Assembly (NCBI RefSeq): GCF_000003605.2
Contig: NW_003149765.1
Location: 1,361,137 to 1,377,012 of the forward strand
Direction: 5' to 3'
DNA length: 15,876 bases
DNA from: Saccoglossus kowalevskii
Taxonomy: Eukaryota > Hemichordata > Enteropneusta > Harrimaniidae
Positions 1 to 8,742 of this stretch are shown here, one piece after another (the stretch's first letter is position 1; the number at the start of each line of letters is the position of its first letter). The position numbers were made by a program, and so were the translations under genes. A model generated the notes under the pieces. The model saw nothing but the letters and a program-made list of their open reading frames with translations. It was not told the DNA's origin and searched no databases.

Positions 1-202
1 GCGTTGATATTTGCATCAGCACTGTAGACGAGACGGTTTCCTTTGTACTCCGATGTTTCCCGATTAAAATTGTTATGAATTTATTTTCACTATCACCACA
101 AAAAACGGTGTCATGGAGTCTTTCAAGTTCCCGAACTGTGGATTCAACCATCGGACGAATAGTTCCCAAGTCGGCGTGTTTGTTAATCGGTGTTGGAATG
201 GC
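1..202 (-). CDS. Possible partial coding exon or transposon ORF of unknown identity
   Basis: On the minus strand a frame stays open from a stop at 212-214 to the window edge, about 70 codons. After a plausible acceptor (ctaaccccctgag, read on the minus strand) it encodes AIPTPINKHADLGTIRPMVE, then STVRELERLHDTVF and FITILIGKHRSTKETV. Composition is soluble and charged, and base content is richer in G+C than the flanks. I do not recognise the family. If real, it is antisense to ORC5 and sits inside an upstream ORC5 intron, which favours a nested transposon ORF. The opposite strand of the same stretch is also open, so chance cannot be excluded. Confidence 0.28.
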
Positions 203-243
203 CTCAGGGGGTTAGTGAAAGTAAATTAAATTGTTGTATTTTT

Positions 244-326
244 GCGTACATAGTACGCACTGTGTTTATTTTTTTGCGTACAATGTGATATTGATGCGTA
301 ATATACGCATGTTTTTGCGTAAACGC
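244..326. repeat. Cluster of GCGTA/TACGC motifs
   Basis: Five GCGTA or TACGC copies occur in about 80 bp of AT-rich DNA: GCGTA at 244, 276, 296 and 317, and TACGC at 254 and 304 as inverted partners, with an ACGC at 323. Counted separately that is six full motifs. Three of the GCGTA copies follow a T run. Mixed orientation and CpG content suggest binding sites or the subterminal region of a DNA transposon. Confidence 0.5.
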
Positions 327-982
327 GACCACTGATTATCTGTCTTAGCTGTCTTTAAAATATGATATAAAGGTAGCTATCCTGCCCTCACTGTTCTGCT
401 TTATTGTGAAATTACTGGAGGATCTTGTTCCTCTGACAACTATATCTACAATGTAACTGATTTTCAAGGAGAAAACAAAGCCACCTAACTTGGTGTATAT
501 TGTTTACAAATCAAACTGGATTTATCATTATGTATTAAAATCTGATAAAATTTATCAGATCTCAGTCGTTTATGGATGGATTTCATGCAAACTTAATACT
601 CGCATTGAACATTATGGGACCTTGATGCACATCACTGTTTTTCAGACCAGATTTAAAATAGCTTTCTGGTGGCCATTTTATTTTAATGGATGCAGTTCCA
701 GAGCCATTTATGATTCGCCTCGACCGTTAAAACTTTATTTCTTCACCCATTATGCGCCATGATTTTAGTGCTACATTTTGCCTATTTTTAAATATTACCG
801 ATATTCTATATTTTTTTTGATCATTTTGAACCAAATGGACATCATTTTCTATTAAATACACGCTTTATCAAATATTTGTGAACATTTTATTTTTATGAAC
901 GGTTACAAAAATGGACTTTGGTGCAGAAAGGATTAAACTCACAATGACTATGTACTAAGTAACTGCATACTTGTTCTTCCAG
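327..982 (+). other. Intronic sequence upstream of ORC5 exon A
   Basis: No ORC5-like exon, RNA gene or tandem repeat was seen here. A 90-codon open frame at 490-762 has Tyr/Phe-rich, low-complexity composition and no recognisable domain, so I treat it as chance. By position this is the intron before exon A, because ORC5 N-terminal exons must lie further left. Confidence 0.5.
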
Positions 983-1122
983 GCACAGTTGAATTTTCCC
1001 AAATACATAGAACCTATATTGAAAGGGGAAGCCACAGTGGAAAATGCTCCTAAGTTGTGGCGTAACATTCAGCCTCATTTACAGAAAGCGTTACAGACTA
1101 TCTATCTCAGAGAGGTTTCCAG
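983..1122 (+). CDS. ORC5: ORC5 internal exon A
   Basis: The exon starts in phase 0 after the acceptor ttgttcttccag and reads [20 protein letters not shown], then [11 protein letters not shown] and IYLREVS. It ends on AG, two bases of a Ser codon, before the donor GTAAAA. The codon is completed by C at 1913. The 140-nt length agrees with phase 0 in and phase 2 out. The preceding ORC5 exon was not found in bases 1-982. Confidence 0.93.
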
Positions 1123-3910
1123 GTAAAAAAAATATTTATGATATCCATGAAATTCAGTTTGGGATAGTTGTATGTGAATAAATTTGCATCTACTTAATTA
1201 CATGGAAAGCTGTTTTCATATTTTACACTCAAACTTCCACTCAAAATATTTTGTATTTTTGTAAAAATTGTTAACTTAAAAATAACATACAAAATTATGA
1301 ATATTTTGAATTTAATGGGCGACTACCCAGTACAAGTTAATTTACATGTTTGGGAGTTAAGATAAAGTCGTTTTTTATGCCACCTGAGGGCGCTATATTA
1401 TACAAACAAATATAATTGAACTGAACTCTAGAGGGCGCTACTTGTAAAAAAACAAACATTCACCCATCAAAGTTACTTTAAGGCACAGTCCCTCTATTCG
1501 ATAGAGGAACTGTGCATAAGGGCACGGCATTGGTACCATATGCCACTGTTGTCTAACATTGTTATATAAAATTGATAAATTCCTGGTACGAATCATCATT
1601 TATTTTGGAAATTATCAAAATTGAGATATAACAAAGACTCAACCAGAATTTAAAATAATGCAGGAATGAGTGGACAACTGAGTTAAATCTTTTTTGTTTT
1701 CTTCTAGAACATGTTTGCATCACAATTTCAGCTTAGTTACATTGCTTATATGTTTATAAACACAACAATGTATATTTCAAGAATTGGGGGAATTGATGAC
1801 AAAACTACACACCAGATACTAATCTTCAAGTATTTCAGGGGATTATCTAAAATGCTCAGAATATAGGCGAGTTGTTTAAAAAGTTTACAAATGTGTAATT
1901 TATTGTTTTCAGCGCTCAATGGGAAAAATACCAGCTTGAAAATGTGGAAGGAGCAGGAAGTCTTCCAAACTTGCTATCTCTGCGTTCTAGTGTTGAGTTA
2001 CCATATTATTCTAAATACCTTCTGATAGCTGCTTATTTAGCTTCTTATAACCCCACCAGAACTGACAAAAGATTCTTCTCAAAGCATCATGGGAAAATAA
2101 ACAAGCATAAACTGAAGAAAACAGAAAAGGTAATGAATCAGGTTATTGGTTTGTTTTGACTTTTTATTTAGAGACAACCACTTGTGGAACTATCGGTATT
2201 TATATAAATGTGCACATTTTCACTTTTTACACATGAAGAATGACTTGACTTGATTGAAGTTAGAACATTTAGTACATATTCTCACAATTCAGTCTATCAG
2301 ATATTTTACAGAGTGCAACCAGATTATATTTCATGTTTTTCTAATTTCATAGATCAGCTTTCAATTACTGGGACCTAAGCCCTTCCCACTAGAGAGATTG
2401 ATGGCTATATTCTATAGCATTGTGGAAGGTAAAGTAGCACCCACTGCCAATATATTCTCACAGGTGAGTCATGCTCAATCAGTTTAAAACTTCTTTGAAA
2501 TGTTTTAAAATTTCATACGTTCATTTTAATACTGTAAAATGACTAATTTTCACTGGGTTTAAATTTTGCTGATTTACCATTTTAGGCATATTCAATGGGT
2601 TTTAAATTCACAATTTTATCATTTAGATAATGTGTTCTATGCTAAATTTTACATATTCACTGGATTTTAATTTAGCGCATTTTCCAGTCAGCGAAAATAA
2701 GCTAAATTAAAACCCAGTGAATAATTAACCCTCTTTACAGTAGTATGTATTTTTATTATAACGTTGATAAAAAATATATTTATTATAATAATTTTTGCTT
2801 GCCAATAAATTCCACACTTAAATGATTAAATCTCCACACGATCTACTTGATAATGACTTTATAATTTTGTAAATTTGCCAACAATCCATCAAACTGCTTT
2901 GTGTGCTATCTTTGTGTGTGTAAACAATGTTTTATGTGTGATCATTTGAAATTTCAGTGTTTTTATGATGCTGATGGACTATGGCACTTTAACATAACTG
3001 GAGATTTAAACTTTTTAACCTAGCTGTTTTTGACTTTATTTTTTAATTGAAAACAAATTTTATTTAAGGGCTGGGAGCGGGGACTTCTTTACTGCCTTTT
3101 CTATGAAGCTACAAATATACGAACAATGTTATAATGAATAGTGCCCTCACACAAGCAAATATTGTGTAATACTACAGGAACACAAAACTAACAATTTTCT
3201 GAAATATTTTTAAAATATTGATTCAGAGTCTTGTATTATTATTTTTTTTCCAGATTTCTAGTTTGGTGAGTTTACATCTGGTCTCACACGTTAGTAGTGA
3301 TGATCAGCTGGACAGTGCCAAGTACAAATGTACAGTATCATTGGATTTCATTAGATCCATCGCAAGGTAAGACAACTAATAACCTGTAGCGTAGCGTAGC
3401 GTAGCGTAGCGTAGCGTAGCATAGCATAGTGGTTTTTGGATCAGTGTCTTGTTCGATAATTTAAATCATACTTCGGGGTTAAATACTGAAAAGTACAGAC
3501 AAGGGTGAGATCAAAGCCACAGGCAAAGATTCATTCATTAACGGATGTGACTTTGGAGTGATCTCATTTATTGTCTGCTTGTGGTTGTGTTCTACCAGGC
3601 TGAATTAATGCCAGGATAGTGCATTAGATTTCCATGATGCTGTTATAATAAAAAAATGGTCATACATTTTTCAATTGACATGTCTTAATGACAATTCCAA
3701 ACTGAAAAAAACTTCCACATGCAAAATCGTTTGCATTTTGTATAGTGATGAAACCATACTCAATCTCAAAGGGGTTTTCTTGTGGATTTTTCAAATTCAA
3801 ATTTCCAAAACAACAAAATAGTATTTGTTTTGCCTCTTATTCTGGTATTTTTCTTTTTCCTCAGGACTGTGAATTTTGATGTTGTGCGTTATCTATATGA
3901 CTTTGTATAA
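983..3910 (+). CDS. ORC5: Origin recognition complex subunit 5, C-terminal half (five exons, 5' partial)
   Basis: ORC5 is a subunit of the nuclear origin recognition complex, which marks replication origins and loads the MCM helicase. Joining 983-1122, 1913-2129, 2353-2463, 3254-3366 and 3865-3910 gives 627 nt, or 208 residues plus TAA, with no frame break. Recognisable ORC5 blocks are [122 protein letters not shown] and the end [12 protein letters not shown]. They follow the order of human ORC5 (about 435 aa), so roughly the last 48% is here: the end of the AAA+ lid and the ORC5 C-terminal/winged-helix region. Walker A and B motifs should be in exons left of the window. The linker after SAQWEKYQ is divergent, as is usual in this family. 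Nothing suggests a pseudogene. Identity rests on remembered family sequence, not a search. Confidence 0.96.
1380..1440 (+). promoter_or_regulatory. Two CTCF-like motifs in tandem (ORC5 intron)
   Basis: CCACCTGAGGGCGCTA at 1380-1395 and ACTCTAGAGGGCGCTA at 1425-1440 share GAGGGCGCTA in the same orientation, 45 bp apart. Both resemble the conserved CTCF core (AGRKGGCRC with an upstream CC-rich half). Alternatively both belong to a repeat element. No binding can be inferred from sequence alone. Confidence 0.35.
1483..1515. repeat. 15-bp inverted repeat with 3-nt loop
   Basis: GCACAGTCCCTCTAT at 1483-1497 and ATAGAGGAACTGTGC at 1501-1515 pair with one mismatch around the loop TCG. It lies in the ORC5 intron between exons A and B and is a strong hairpin in DNA or pre-mRNA. 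It may be the remnant of a fold-back element. Confidence 0.75.
1913..2129 (+). CDS. ORC5: ORC5 internal exon B
   Basis: The acceptor is tttattgttttcag and the donor is AAG|gtaatg. The exon is 217 nt, entering in phase 2 and leaving in phase 0. It encodes SAQWEKYQ, a variable linker, then the most conserved stretch of the protein, [19 protein letters not shown] with [15 protein letters not shown], and ends in a Lys-rich tail. An ATG inside it (1944) gives an apparent 71-residue frame that is only this exon read through its donor. Confidence 0.96.
2353..2463 (+). CDS. ORC5: ORC5 internal exon C
   Basis: The acceptor is ttctaatttcatag and the donor is the strong CAG|gtgagt. The exon is 111 nt, exactly 37 codons, phase 0 at both ends. 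It encodes [20 protein letters not shown], then [17 protein letters not shown], matching the GPKPFPLDRL and APTANIFSQ landmarks of ORC5. Skipping it would keep the frame. The intron before it is only 223 bp. Confidence 0.95.
2532..2740. mobile_element. MITE-like element, TA-flanked, CTGTAAA termini (short copy)
   Basis: The 209-bp element starts CTGTAAAATGACTAATTTTC and ends TTTACAG, with TA dinucleotides on both sides (2530-2531 and 2741-2742), as expected for a Tc1/mariner-type TA target duplication. The terminal inverted repeat is about 45-50 bp and imperfect: both ends read CTGTAAA, a spacer, then TTCACTGGGTTTWAATTT. Inside there are further degenerate copies of the CACTGGGTTTTAAATT unit (about 2590 and 2660) and one inverted copy (about 2715), which give strong secondary structure. 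It has no coding capacity, so it must be non-autonomous. It sits in the 790-bp ORC5 intron between exons C and D. Confidence 0.75.
3254..3366 (+). CDS. ORC5: ORC5 internal exon D
   Basis: The acceptor is attttttttccag and the donor is AAG|gtaaga. The exon is 113 nt, phase 0 in and phase 2 out. It encodes [20 protein letters not shown], then [17 protein letters not shown], with the AG of an Arg codon finished at 3865. The [19 protein letters not shown] block is diagnostic of ORC5. A GTAGC pentamer tract begins about 20 nt inside the following intron. Confidence 0.95.
3386..3430 (+). repeat. GTAGC microsatellite
   Basis: Seven perfect GTAGC units (3386-3420) are followed by ATAGC and ATAGT variants. 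The tract starts about 20 nt downstream of the exon D donor. Every unit contains a GTAGC that is not a strong donor match, but it lies within the splice-site neighbourhood. Confidence 0.95.
3865..3910 (+). CDS. ORC5: ORC5 terminal exon E with stop
   Basis: The acceptor is tctttttcctcag, with a strong pyrimidine tract. The exon completes an Arg codon and reads [14 protein letters not shown] before TAA at 3908-3910. This matches the conserved ORC5 C-terminus (TVNFDIIKYLYDFL in human), so the protein is full length at its 3' end. Confidence 0.94.
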
Positions 3911-4155
3911 GTGGTGCAAGTACACAGGTACTGTTACTACTCTTAGTGAACTTCATGGATTGCTTGCATACCAGAGTTATTTTTATGTATCACTGCCAAA
4001 TCCATGGAATATATAAACTGCCTTCTCTTATACATCGGTAAAGCAACATGTCAAAATTTTGTTGATAATTTGTTTATTAACATTCTTAATATATATTTTT
4101 CACTTTCATACTTTCATATGATTTCATAGAATAAATATACATGTGTATTTTTCAA
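3911..4155 (+). other. ORC5: ORC5 3' untranslated region with poly(A) signal
   Basis: A canonical AATAAA lies at 4130-4135, about 220 nt after the stop. It is followed by a T/GT-rich stretch (4139-4200) that would serve as the downstream element. Cleavage is expected 10-30 nt after the hexamer, so the end given is approximate. Another AATAAA at 4487-4492 could give a longer transcript. Confidence 0.6.
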
Positions 4156-4773
4156 GTCTATATTTATTGGTCTGTCTTGATGTATTTGGAGTTGTTTTTT
4201 TATATTCCACCAGAGATAATTACCTGTTGATTGGCTAGAAGTAATCATGTGATGATACAGTTTGTCATTCATTTACAAATCTTAAAAATTTATTTATAAA
4301 TATATTTTGAATGCAGTATGTATGTTACTTTGTTACAAGATTGGATGACCATTATTTGACCCTGGTGGAAGTGTTTAAAAAATATCTCTGTGGATAACTA
4401 GATAAGTCATGCTTTGCAACTTCTTTATTGGTATGGGTAACATATAAAATAATTTCACCTGAAATGGCTAAAAATGGCTGAGCACATAATAAAAAAACAA
4501 CCAAGAAAAGTGGAAGTCTCTCAGCTAAGCTGTTCTAGATGTGAATGATGTGATGCTATATATTTCACTTTGACAAAGACTGAACAACAATGACTTTCAT
4601 TCAGCACATATTCATATAAATTACACATACTTTTAGAGAACATGCATTGTTGATACAGCAGTTCAGACAATATTTTCATAAAGCTATACTTCATCCCACC
4701 AAAACATTAACTGCTTACAATCTGTTAATCATGTCAGCCTGAGCATATCATATGTTTAAATTATGTTACTTTA
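4156..4773. other. Spacer after ORC5; no gene seen
   Basis: AT-rich spacer between the ORC5 3' end and the minisatellite. I see no exon, RNA gene or long repeat. It contains a second AATAAA at 4487-4492 that could act as an alternative ORC5 polyadenylation signal. Confidence 0.6.
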
Positions 4774-5601
4774 CAGTTAAGCATGTAATATGTGCATTGT
4801 AAAAATACCAGTTAAGCATGTAATATGTGCATTGCAAAAATACCAGTTAAGCATGTAATATGTGCATTACAAAAATTACCAGTTAAGCCTGTAATATGTG
4901 CATTGTTAAAATCTACTGGTTAAAGCATGTAATATGTGCATTGAAAAACTACTAGTTAAGCATGTAATATGTGCATTGTAAAAATTACTGGTTAAGCATA
5001 TAATATGTGCATTGTAAAAACTACTAGTTAAGCATGTAATATGTGCATTGTAAAAACTACTGGTTAAGCATGTAATATGTGCATTGTAAAAAACTACTAC
5101 TTAAGTATGTAATATATGCATTGAAAAACTACTAGTTAAGCATGTCATATGTGCATTGTAAAAACTACTAGTTAAGCATGTAATATGTGCATTGTAAAAA
5201 CTACTGGTTAAGCATATAATATGTGCATTGTCAAAACTAGTTAAGCGTGTAATATGTGCATTGAAAAACTACTAGTTTTAAGCATGTGATATGTGCATTG
5301 TAAAAACTACTGGTTAAGCATGTAATATGTGCGTTGTAAAAAACTACTAGTTAAGCATGTAATATGTGCATTGAAAACTACTAGTTAAGCATGTAATATG
5401 TGCATTGTAAAAAACTACTAGTTAAGCATGTAATATGTGCATTGAAAACAACTAGTTAAGCATGTAAAATGTGCATTGTAAAAACTAGTTAAGCATGTAA
5501 TATGTGCATTGAAAAACTACTAGTTTTAAGCATGTAATATGTGCATTGTAAAAACTACATGTACTAGTTAAGCATGTAATATGTGCATTGTAAAAAATAC
5601 T
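4774..5601 (+). repeat. 36-bp minisatellite, about 23 units
   Basis: The unit is roughly GTTAAGCATGTAATATGTGC followed by ATTGTAAAAACTACTA. I counted 23 copies of the GTGCATTG core or its near variants over 828 bp, giving a 36-bp mean period. Units differ by small changes: TTGTAAAAA versus TTGAAAAA, ACTAG versus ACTGG, and GCATGTAAT versus GCATATAAT. Some variant combinations recur at spaced intervals, indicating higher-order duplication. It has no coding potential and lies about 0.6 kb after the ORC5 poly(A) signal. Confidence 0.96.
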
Positions 5602-6598
5602 ATGTGAACTCATAATTAAGTGTGCAAGCAGTATACTTAGAGAAATAATCGGTACAAACGCTTAATCTGTAGTTCATACACTCTTTAAGTGTGCGAGTTT
5701 GCTATAAAAGGTTGTTGGTTGGAAGATGTGTAAAAGCATACTGCAACAAATCCAAGACTGTACAGTGGATTATGGGTAATTTGTTATTTGTATGCAATGA
5801 TTACAGTTAACAGAAGTCTGTAATAGCTTTGACATTGCTGAAATTCCCCAGACCATGTGTTCTGACTTTATGATGATTTACAGTGGTTTCTGTTATCATC
5901 TTCAGATGGTAAAAGGCAATTCTGATTAAGTTTGTTGATAATTATCGTGTAATTAGTGCGGTATATTACTGCTAGGTTAAAGATCAGTATTAACAAAATA
6001 ACATTTAATGATTCATTATCATTAGATGTCTGGTTCGCACTCAATCGTAGACGTCTGAGTTGAAGTGTATAGTTTTATTGAGGATATATGATAAGTTGTA
6101 TGTAGAAAGTTGAAGTTACACTTTGAGATTACATTTTTGGTGTTTAGGACTATTGTGTAGCATATTAAACGCAAATGGTTTTTGAAATTCTCGTTATCTC
6201 ATGTAAAGAGTTTATCAATTCTCTTTTTAACGAATATTAAATTGATTATACAGTGGTGTTAGCACATTTCCTGCTGTAAGTCTCCATGGATAGCCAAAAT
6301 GAATTAGAAATAAGCGCTGTCAGTAGACCATGTGTTATGGTGAACATAACCATGACTAGTATAGCATAGATTGCTTGTCGAGTACAGACTTCTGCTTTAG
6401 ACAACTACAAATCATGTGCCTAACTCGGAGCCATTGACTGGCGTTGACATGTGAAGACAATATCTTTCTGCTATATTGACAAACTGCAGGAAATGTTCTC
6501 TTCACAAATCATACTACTCAATAATACACTATAGGTACATGTATATGGTAAGGCGGCAGGATGTGGCCATATAGAAATGAGTAAAAAAAAATTATTAA
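5602..6598. other. Intergenic spacer; no gene seen
   Basis: No convincing exon or RNA gene was seen. The stretch contains the first member of a diverged direct repeat (about 6300-6347), whose partner is at 6637-6682, and a short inverted repeat GTTATG/CATAAC at 6334-6350. Confidence 0.55.
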
Positions 6599-6682
6599 GC
6601 TCTGCTCTGCTCTGCTCTGCTCTGCTCTGCTCTGCTGAATTTGAAAAAAAGTGGTGTCAGTAGGCAAATGTGTTATGGACAT
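6300..6682 (+). repeat. Diverged direct repeat pair, about 47 bp each
   Basis: Copy 1 (about 6300-6347) reads GAATTAGAAATAAGCGCTG then TCAGTAGACCATGTGTTATGG. Copy 2 (about 6637-6682) reads GAATTTGAAAAAAAGTGGTG then TCAGTAGGCAAATGTGTTAT. The copies are 337 bp apart, similar throughout, and bracket the TCTGC microsatellite. They could be a tandem duplication or two fragments of one repeat family. Confidence 0.6.
6599..6635 (+). repeat. TCTGC microsatellite
   Basis: Seven perfect TCTGC units (6601-6635), preceded by GC, sit between a poly(A) run and the second copy of the local direct repeat. Confidence 0.96.
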
Positions 6683-6967
6683 CACTTGATAGAAATATTC
6701 AAAATAAATTTCATATTACCCCCAGTACTCATCAAATAAGTCTATTCAACTATAATTGAAACAAACATATTTGTTCAAACTTGATGATGAAAGAATTTGT
6801 TTTTTTTGTCTATGCATGTCCATTCAAATTTTGACCCACGCCCATGAATGTAAAACTATAAGTAACACAACTGTTCTTTTAATTTGGTCTCATGAAACTT
6901 TTGATTCTGAACTGTGCAAAACAAAATGTAAACAAAACTCCAACATTTAACACTGTAAAGTACTTTA

Positions 6968-7176
6968 GGCAAGAGTTCTTTTTGTACCCCCCATCCCTAA
7001 CCCTAACCCTAACTAACACTCACTCCCACTCACTCCCAGTTACCCAATTCATTTGTATATTCCCCCTCTAGATAACTATAGATGTCATTAGAAGGGGCAT
7101 GTACAATTAAATGGGAGTGCTGGAGGGTAGGGTTAGGAATGGGGGGGGGGGGGGGTACAAAAGGAACTTATTTCGC
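6968..7176. mobile_element. Fold-back (palindromic) MITE-like element with telomere-like arms
   Basis: Most of this segment is an imperfect palindrome centred near 7078. The left end GGCAAGAGTTCTTTTTGTAC matches the reverse complement of the right end, GCGAAATAAGTTCCTTTTGT. The inner arms also match (CCCAATTCATTTGTATATTC against CCCATTTAATTGTACATGCC). ACTTTA occurs immediately outside each end (6962-6967 and 7177-7182), a candidate 6-bp target duplication. The left arm carries three CCCTAA units and the right arm the complementary GGGTAGGGTTAGG. A 15-G run ends the right arm where the left has a short C run. It has no coding capacity. Confidence 0.7.
6995..7012 (+). repeat. Short interstitial CCCTAA (telomere-type) tract
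   Basis: Three perfect CCCTAA units, the animal telomere repeat (TTAGGG on the other strand), lie inside the left arm of the fold-back element, with a matching degenerate GGGTTAGG in the right arm. This favours belonging to the element over telomere fusion. Confidence 0.85.
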
Positions 7177-7182
7177 ACTTTA

Positions 7183-8492
7183 ATTTTATGATAGACAAAT
7201 TTCCCAAATTTTGCAAGTTGGTAAAAAACCATGAATTTTTTTCTCGATGAAAATTTTCTGGGGTCTTGCTCTATGTACAAGTACCAGCATAGTCTCCCCT
7301 ATGGTGCCAGTCATTACAGACAAATTGTTAACAGTAGATACCAGCTATTAATCCATTACTAGCATTGTCAAATGTTATTCATTAGATTCCTGTATTCTTG
7401 ACAGTGAGCTTATGTTCCTATCTGAAAGACTAATTGCATGTACGGTCAGCAGTTTTGACAATGTTTTTAAAGTGATACTGTTTTTGCACTACCTCATTCT
7501 TGATGGGTTTCATAGGGCAAATGTTGTTTACATGCAAAAACTGTGGTACTTTAAAATGTGATATATACCAACCCCATCTATTTGAATGCTATATTTTTGT
7601 CGCCAAAATTACATATTTCTGTGTATTTGTTGATAGTTTTGTTTTAATCAGATAAACATAATTGCCTTATTAGACATTGTCTTCATCAAAACAGTTATAA
7701 AATATTGTAAGTGCATTTTGCAAAAGGTGACATAAGTTGACTTAGGCATTCAAAGGGTTAATCAGAATGTTCATACTAATAAAATCCTGCTTCTAACAAA
7801 GAGTAGAAAGTTTTGAGAATCTAGTATATGTTACCTGAAGAAAAACAAAAGAAAATAACTTCACCATATAGACCTAGAGAATGACTGGTATTCAACTGTT
7901 TGTGAAGTCCCTATTTCATACATACTATTGTATTAAAAAAAATAGTTTTTGTTTACTAATTATGCATATAATTGGATTCATCGCTTGCTGCTAACTAATA
8001 ACATACTGAGAAGCCAATTTCCAGTAAAATTACCGATGTTTCTCAGTGAGATGTATTTTTTTTTAATTCAGAACACTTACAAATGTATTCCCACGATTAT
8101 GTCTTGCGGCCACACACATAGATTGTCAGCAAAGCTTGTCTGGAAATAACAGAATAGAGGAAGTCATTGTTTACCCACTAGAAGAATCTTTTACCATGAT
8201 TTATCGTCCTTACCTGCCTTTAGTCAGAGATCCTTGACCCCCCCCCCCCCTAATACTAAATAGTGTTTTTATACTGCCTTGACTTCCTTAGATGAGAGTT
8301 TACAGGTAGTTGTAAATGTTGTATAACTCACTTAAGTTTGTTAGACCAAAAATGTTACTTGTTTCTGGTGAGTGTCAGTTCAAAATGTTTTTTTTTATTG
8401 CAAAATAATTTAAAAATAAAAGAAAGCAAAAGGATTGTTACAAAACCATTAATTAGAACATCTCAGAACCAGAAACACGCACAGTTCTATTA
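7183..8492. other. Intergenic spacer; no gene seen
   Basis: AT-rich spacer with a 13-C run at 8238-8250. Short open frames here (for example 7949-8149) have no recognisable domain and no splice support. No RNA gene was recognised. Confidence 0.55.
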
Positions 8493-8527
8493 TATTCTAT
8501 TCTATTCTATTCTATTCTATTCTATTC
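8493..8527 (+). repeat. TATTC microsatellite
   Basis: Seven perfect TATTC units, with imperfect units just upstream. The 101-codon open frame across this tract (8338-8643) is low complexity and repeat-driven, so it is not called as a gene. Confidence 0.95.
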
Positions 8528-8742
8528 CAATAGCAGTTGGTTGCGTTATTTATTACCTATTAGTATATGATAAACTCAAGAAAATGCCATCAGATAAAGA
8601 AATCAAAGCAGAAATAAAAACTGCAAAGAAAAAGAAGTGCTAACAATTTTCATGACAAATTTAATTTCAAACTACATGTATCTCGTTATTTAGTGTATGT
8701 GGTGTCTGAAATATTTTCAGTGCAACAGATGTGTAATTAATC

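Noticed and set aside
490-762. A 90-codon open frame upstream of ORC5 exon A
   Set aside because: No domain, Tyr/Phe-rich AT-driven composition, no splice support and no similarity to the missing ORC5 N-terminal part.
4774-5601. CRISPR-like array of regular 36-bp units
   Set aside because: The units are directly adjacent with no unique spacers, and the DNA is from an animal with introns, so this is a minisatellite.
6995-7012. Interstitial telomere from chromosome fusion
   Set aside because: Only three units, and they lie within one arm of an inverted repeat whose other arm has the complementary sequence, so they belong to the fold-back element.
8338-8643. A 101-codon open frame with a hydrophobic stretch and Lys-rich tail
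   Set aside because: It runs through the TATTC microsatellite and is low complexity, with no family resemblance.
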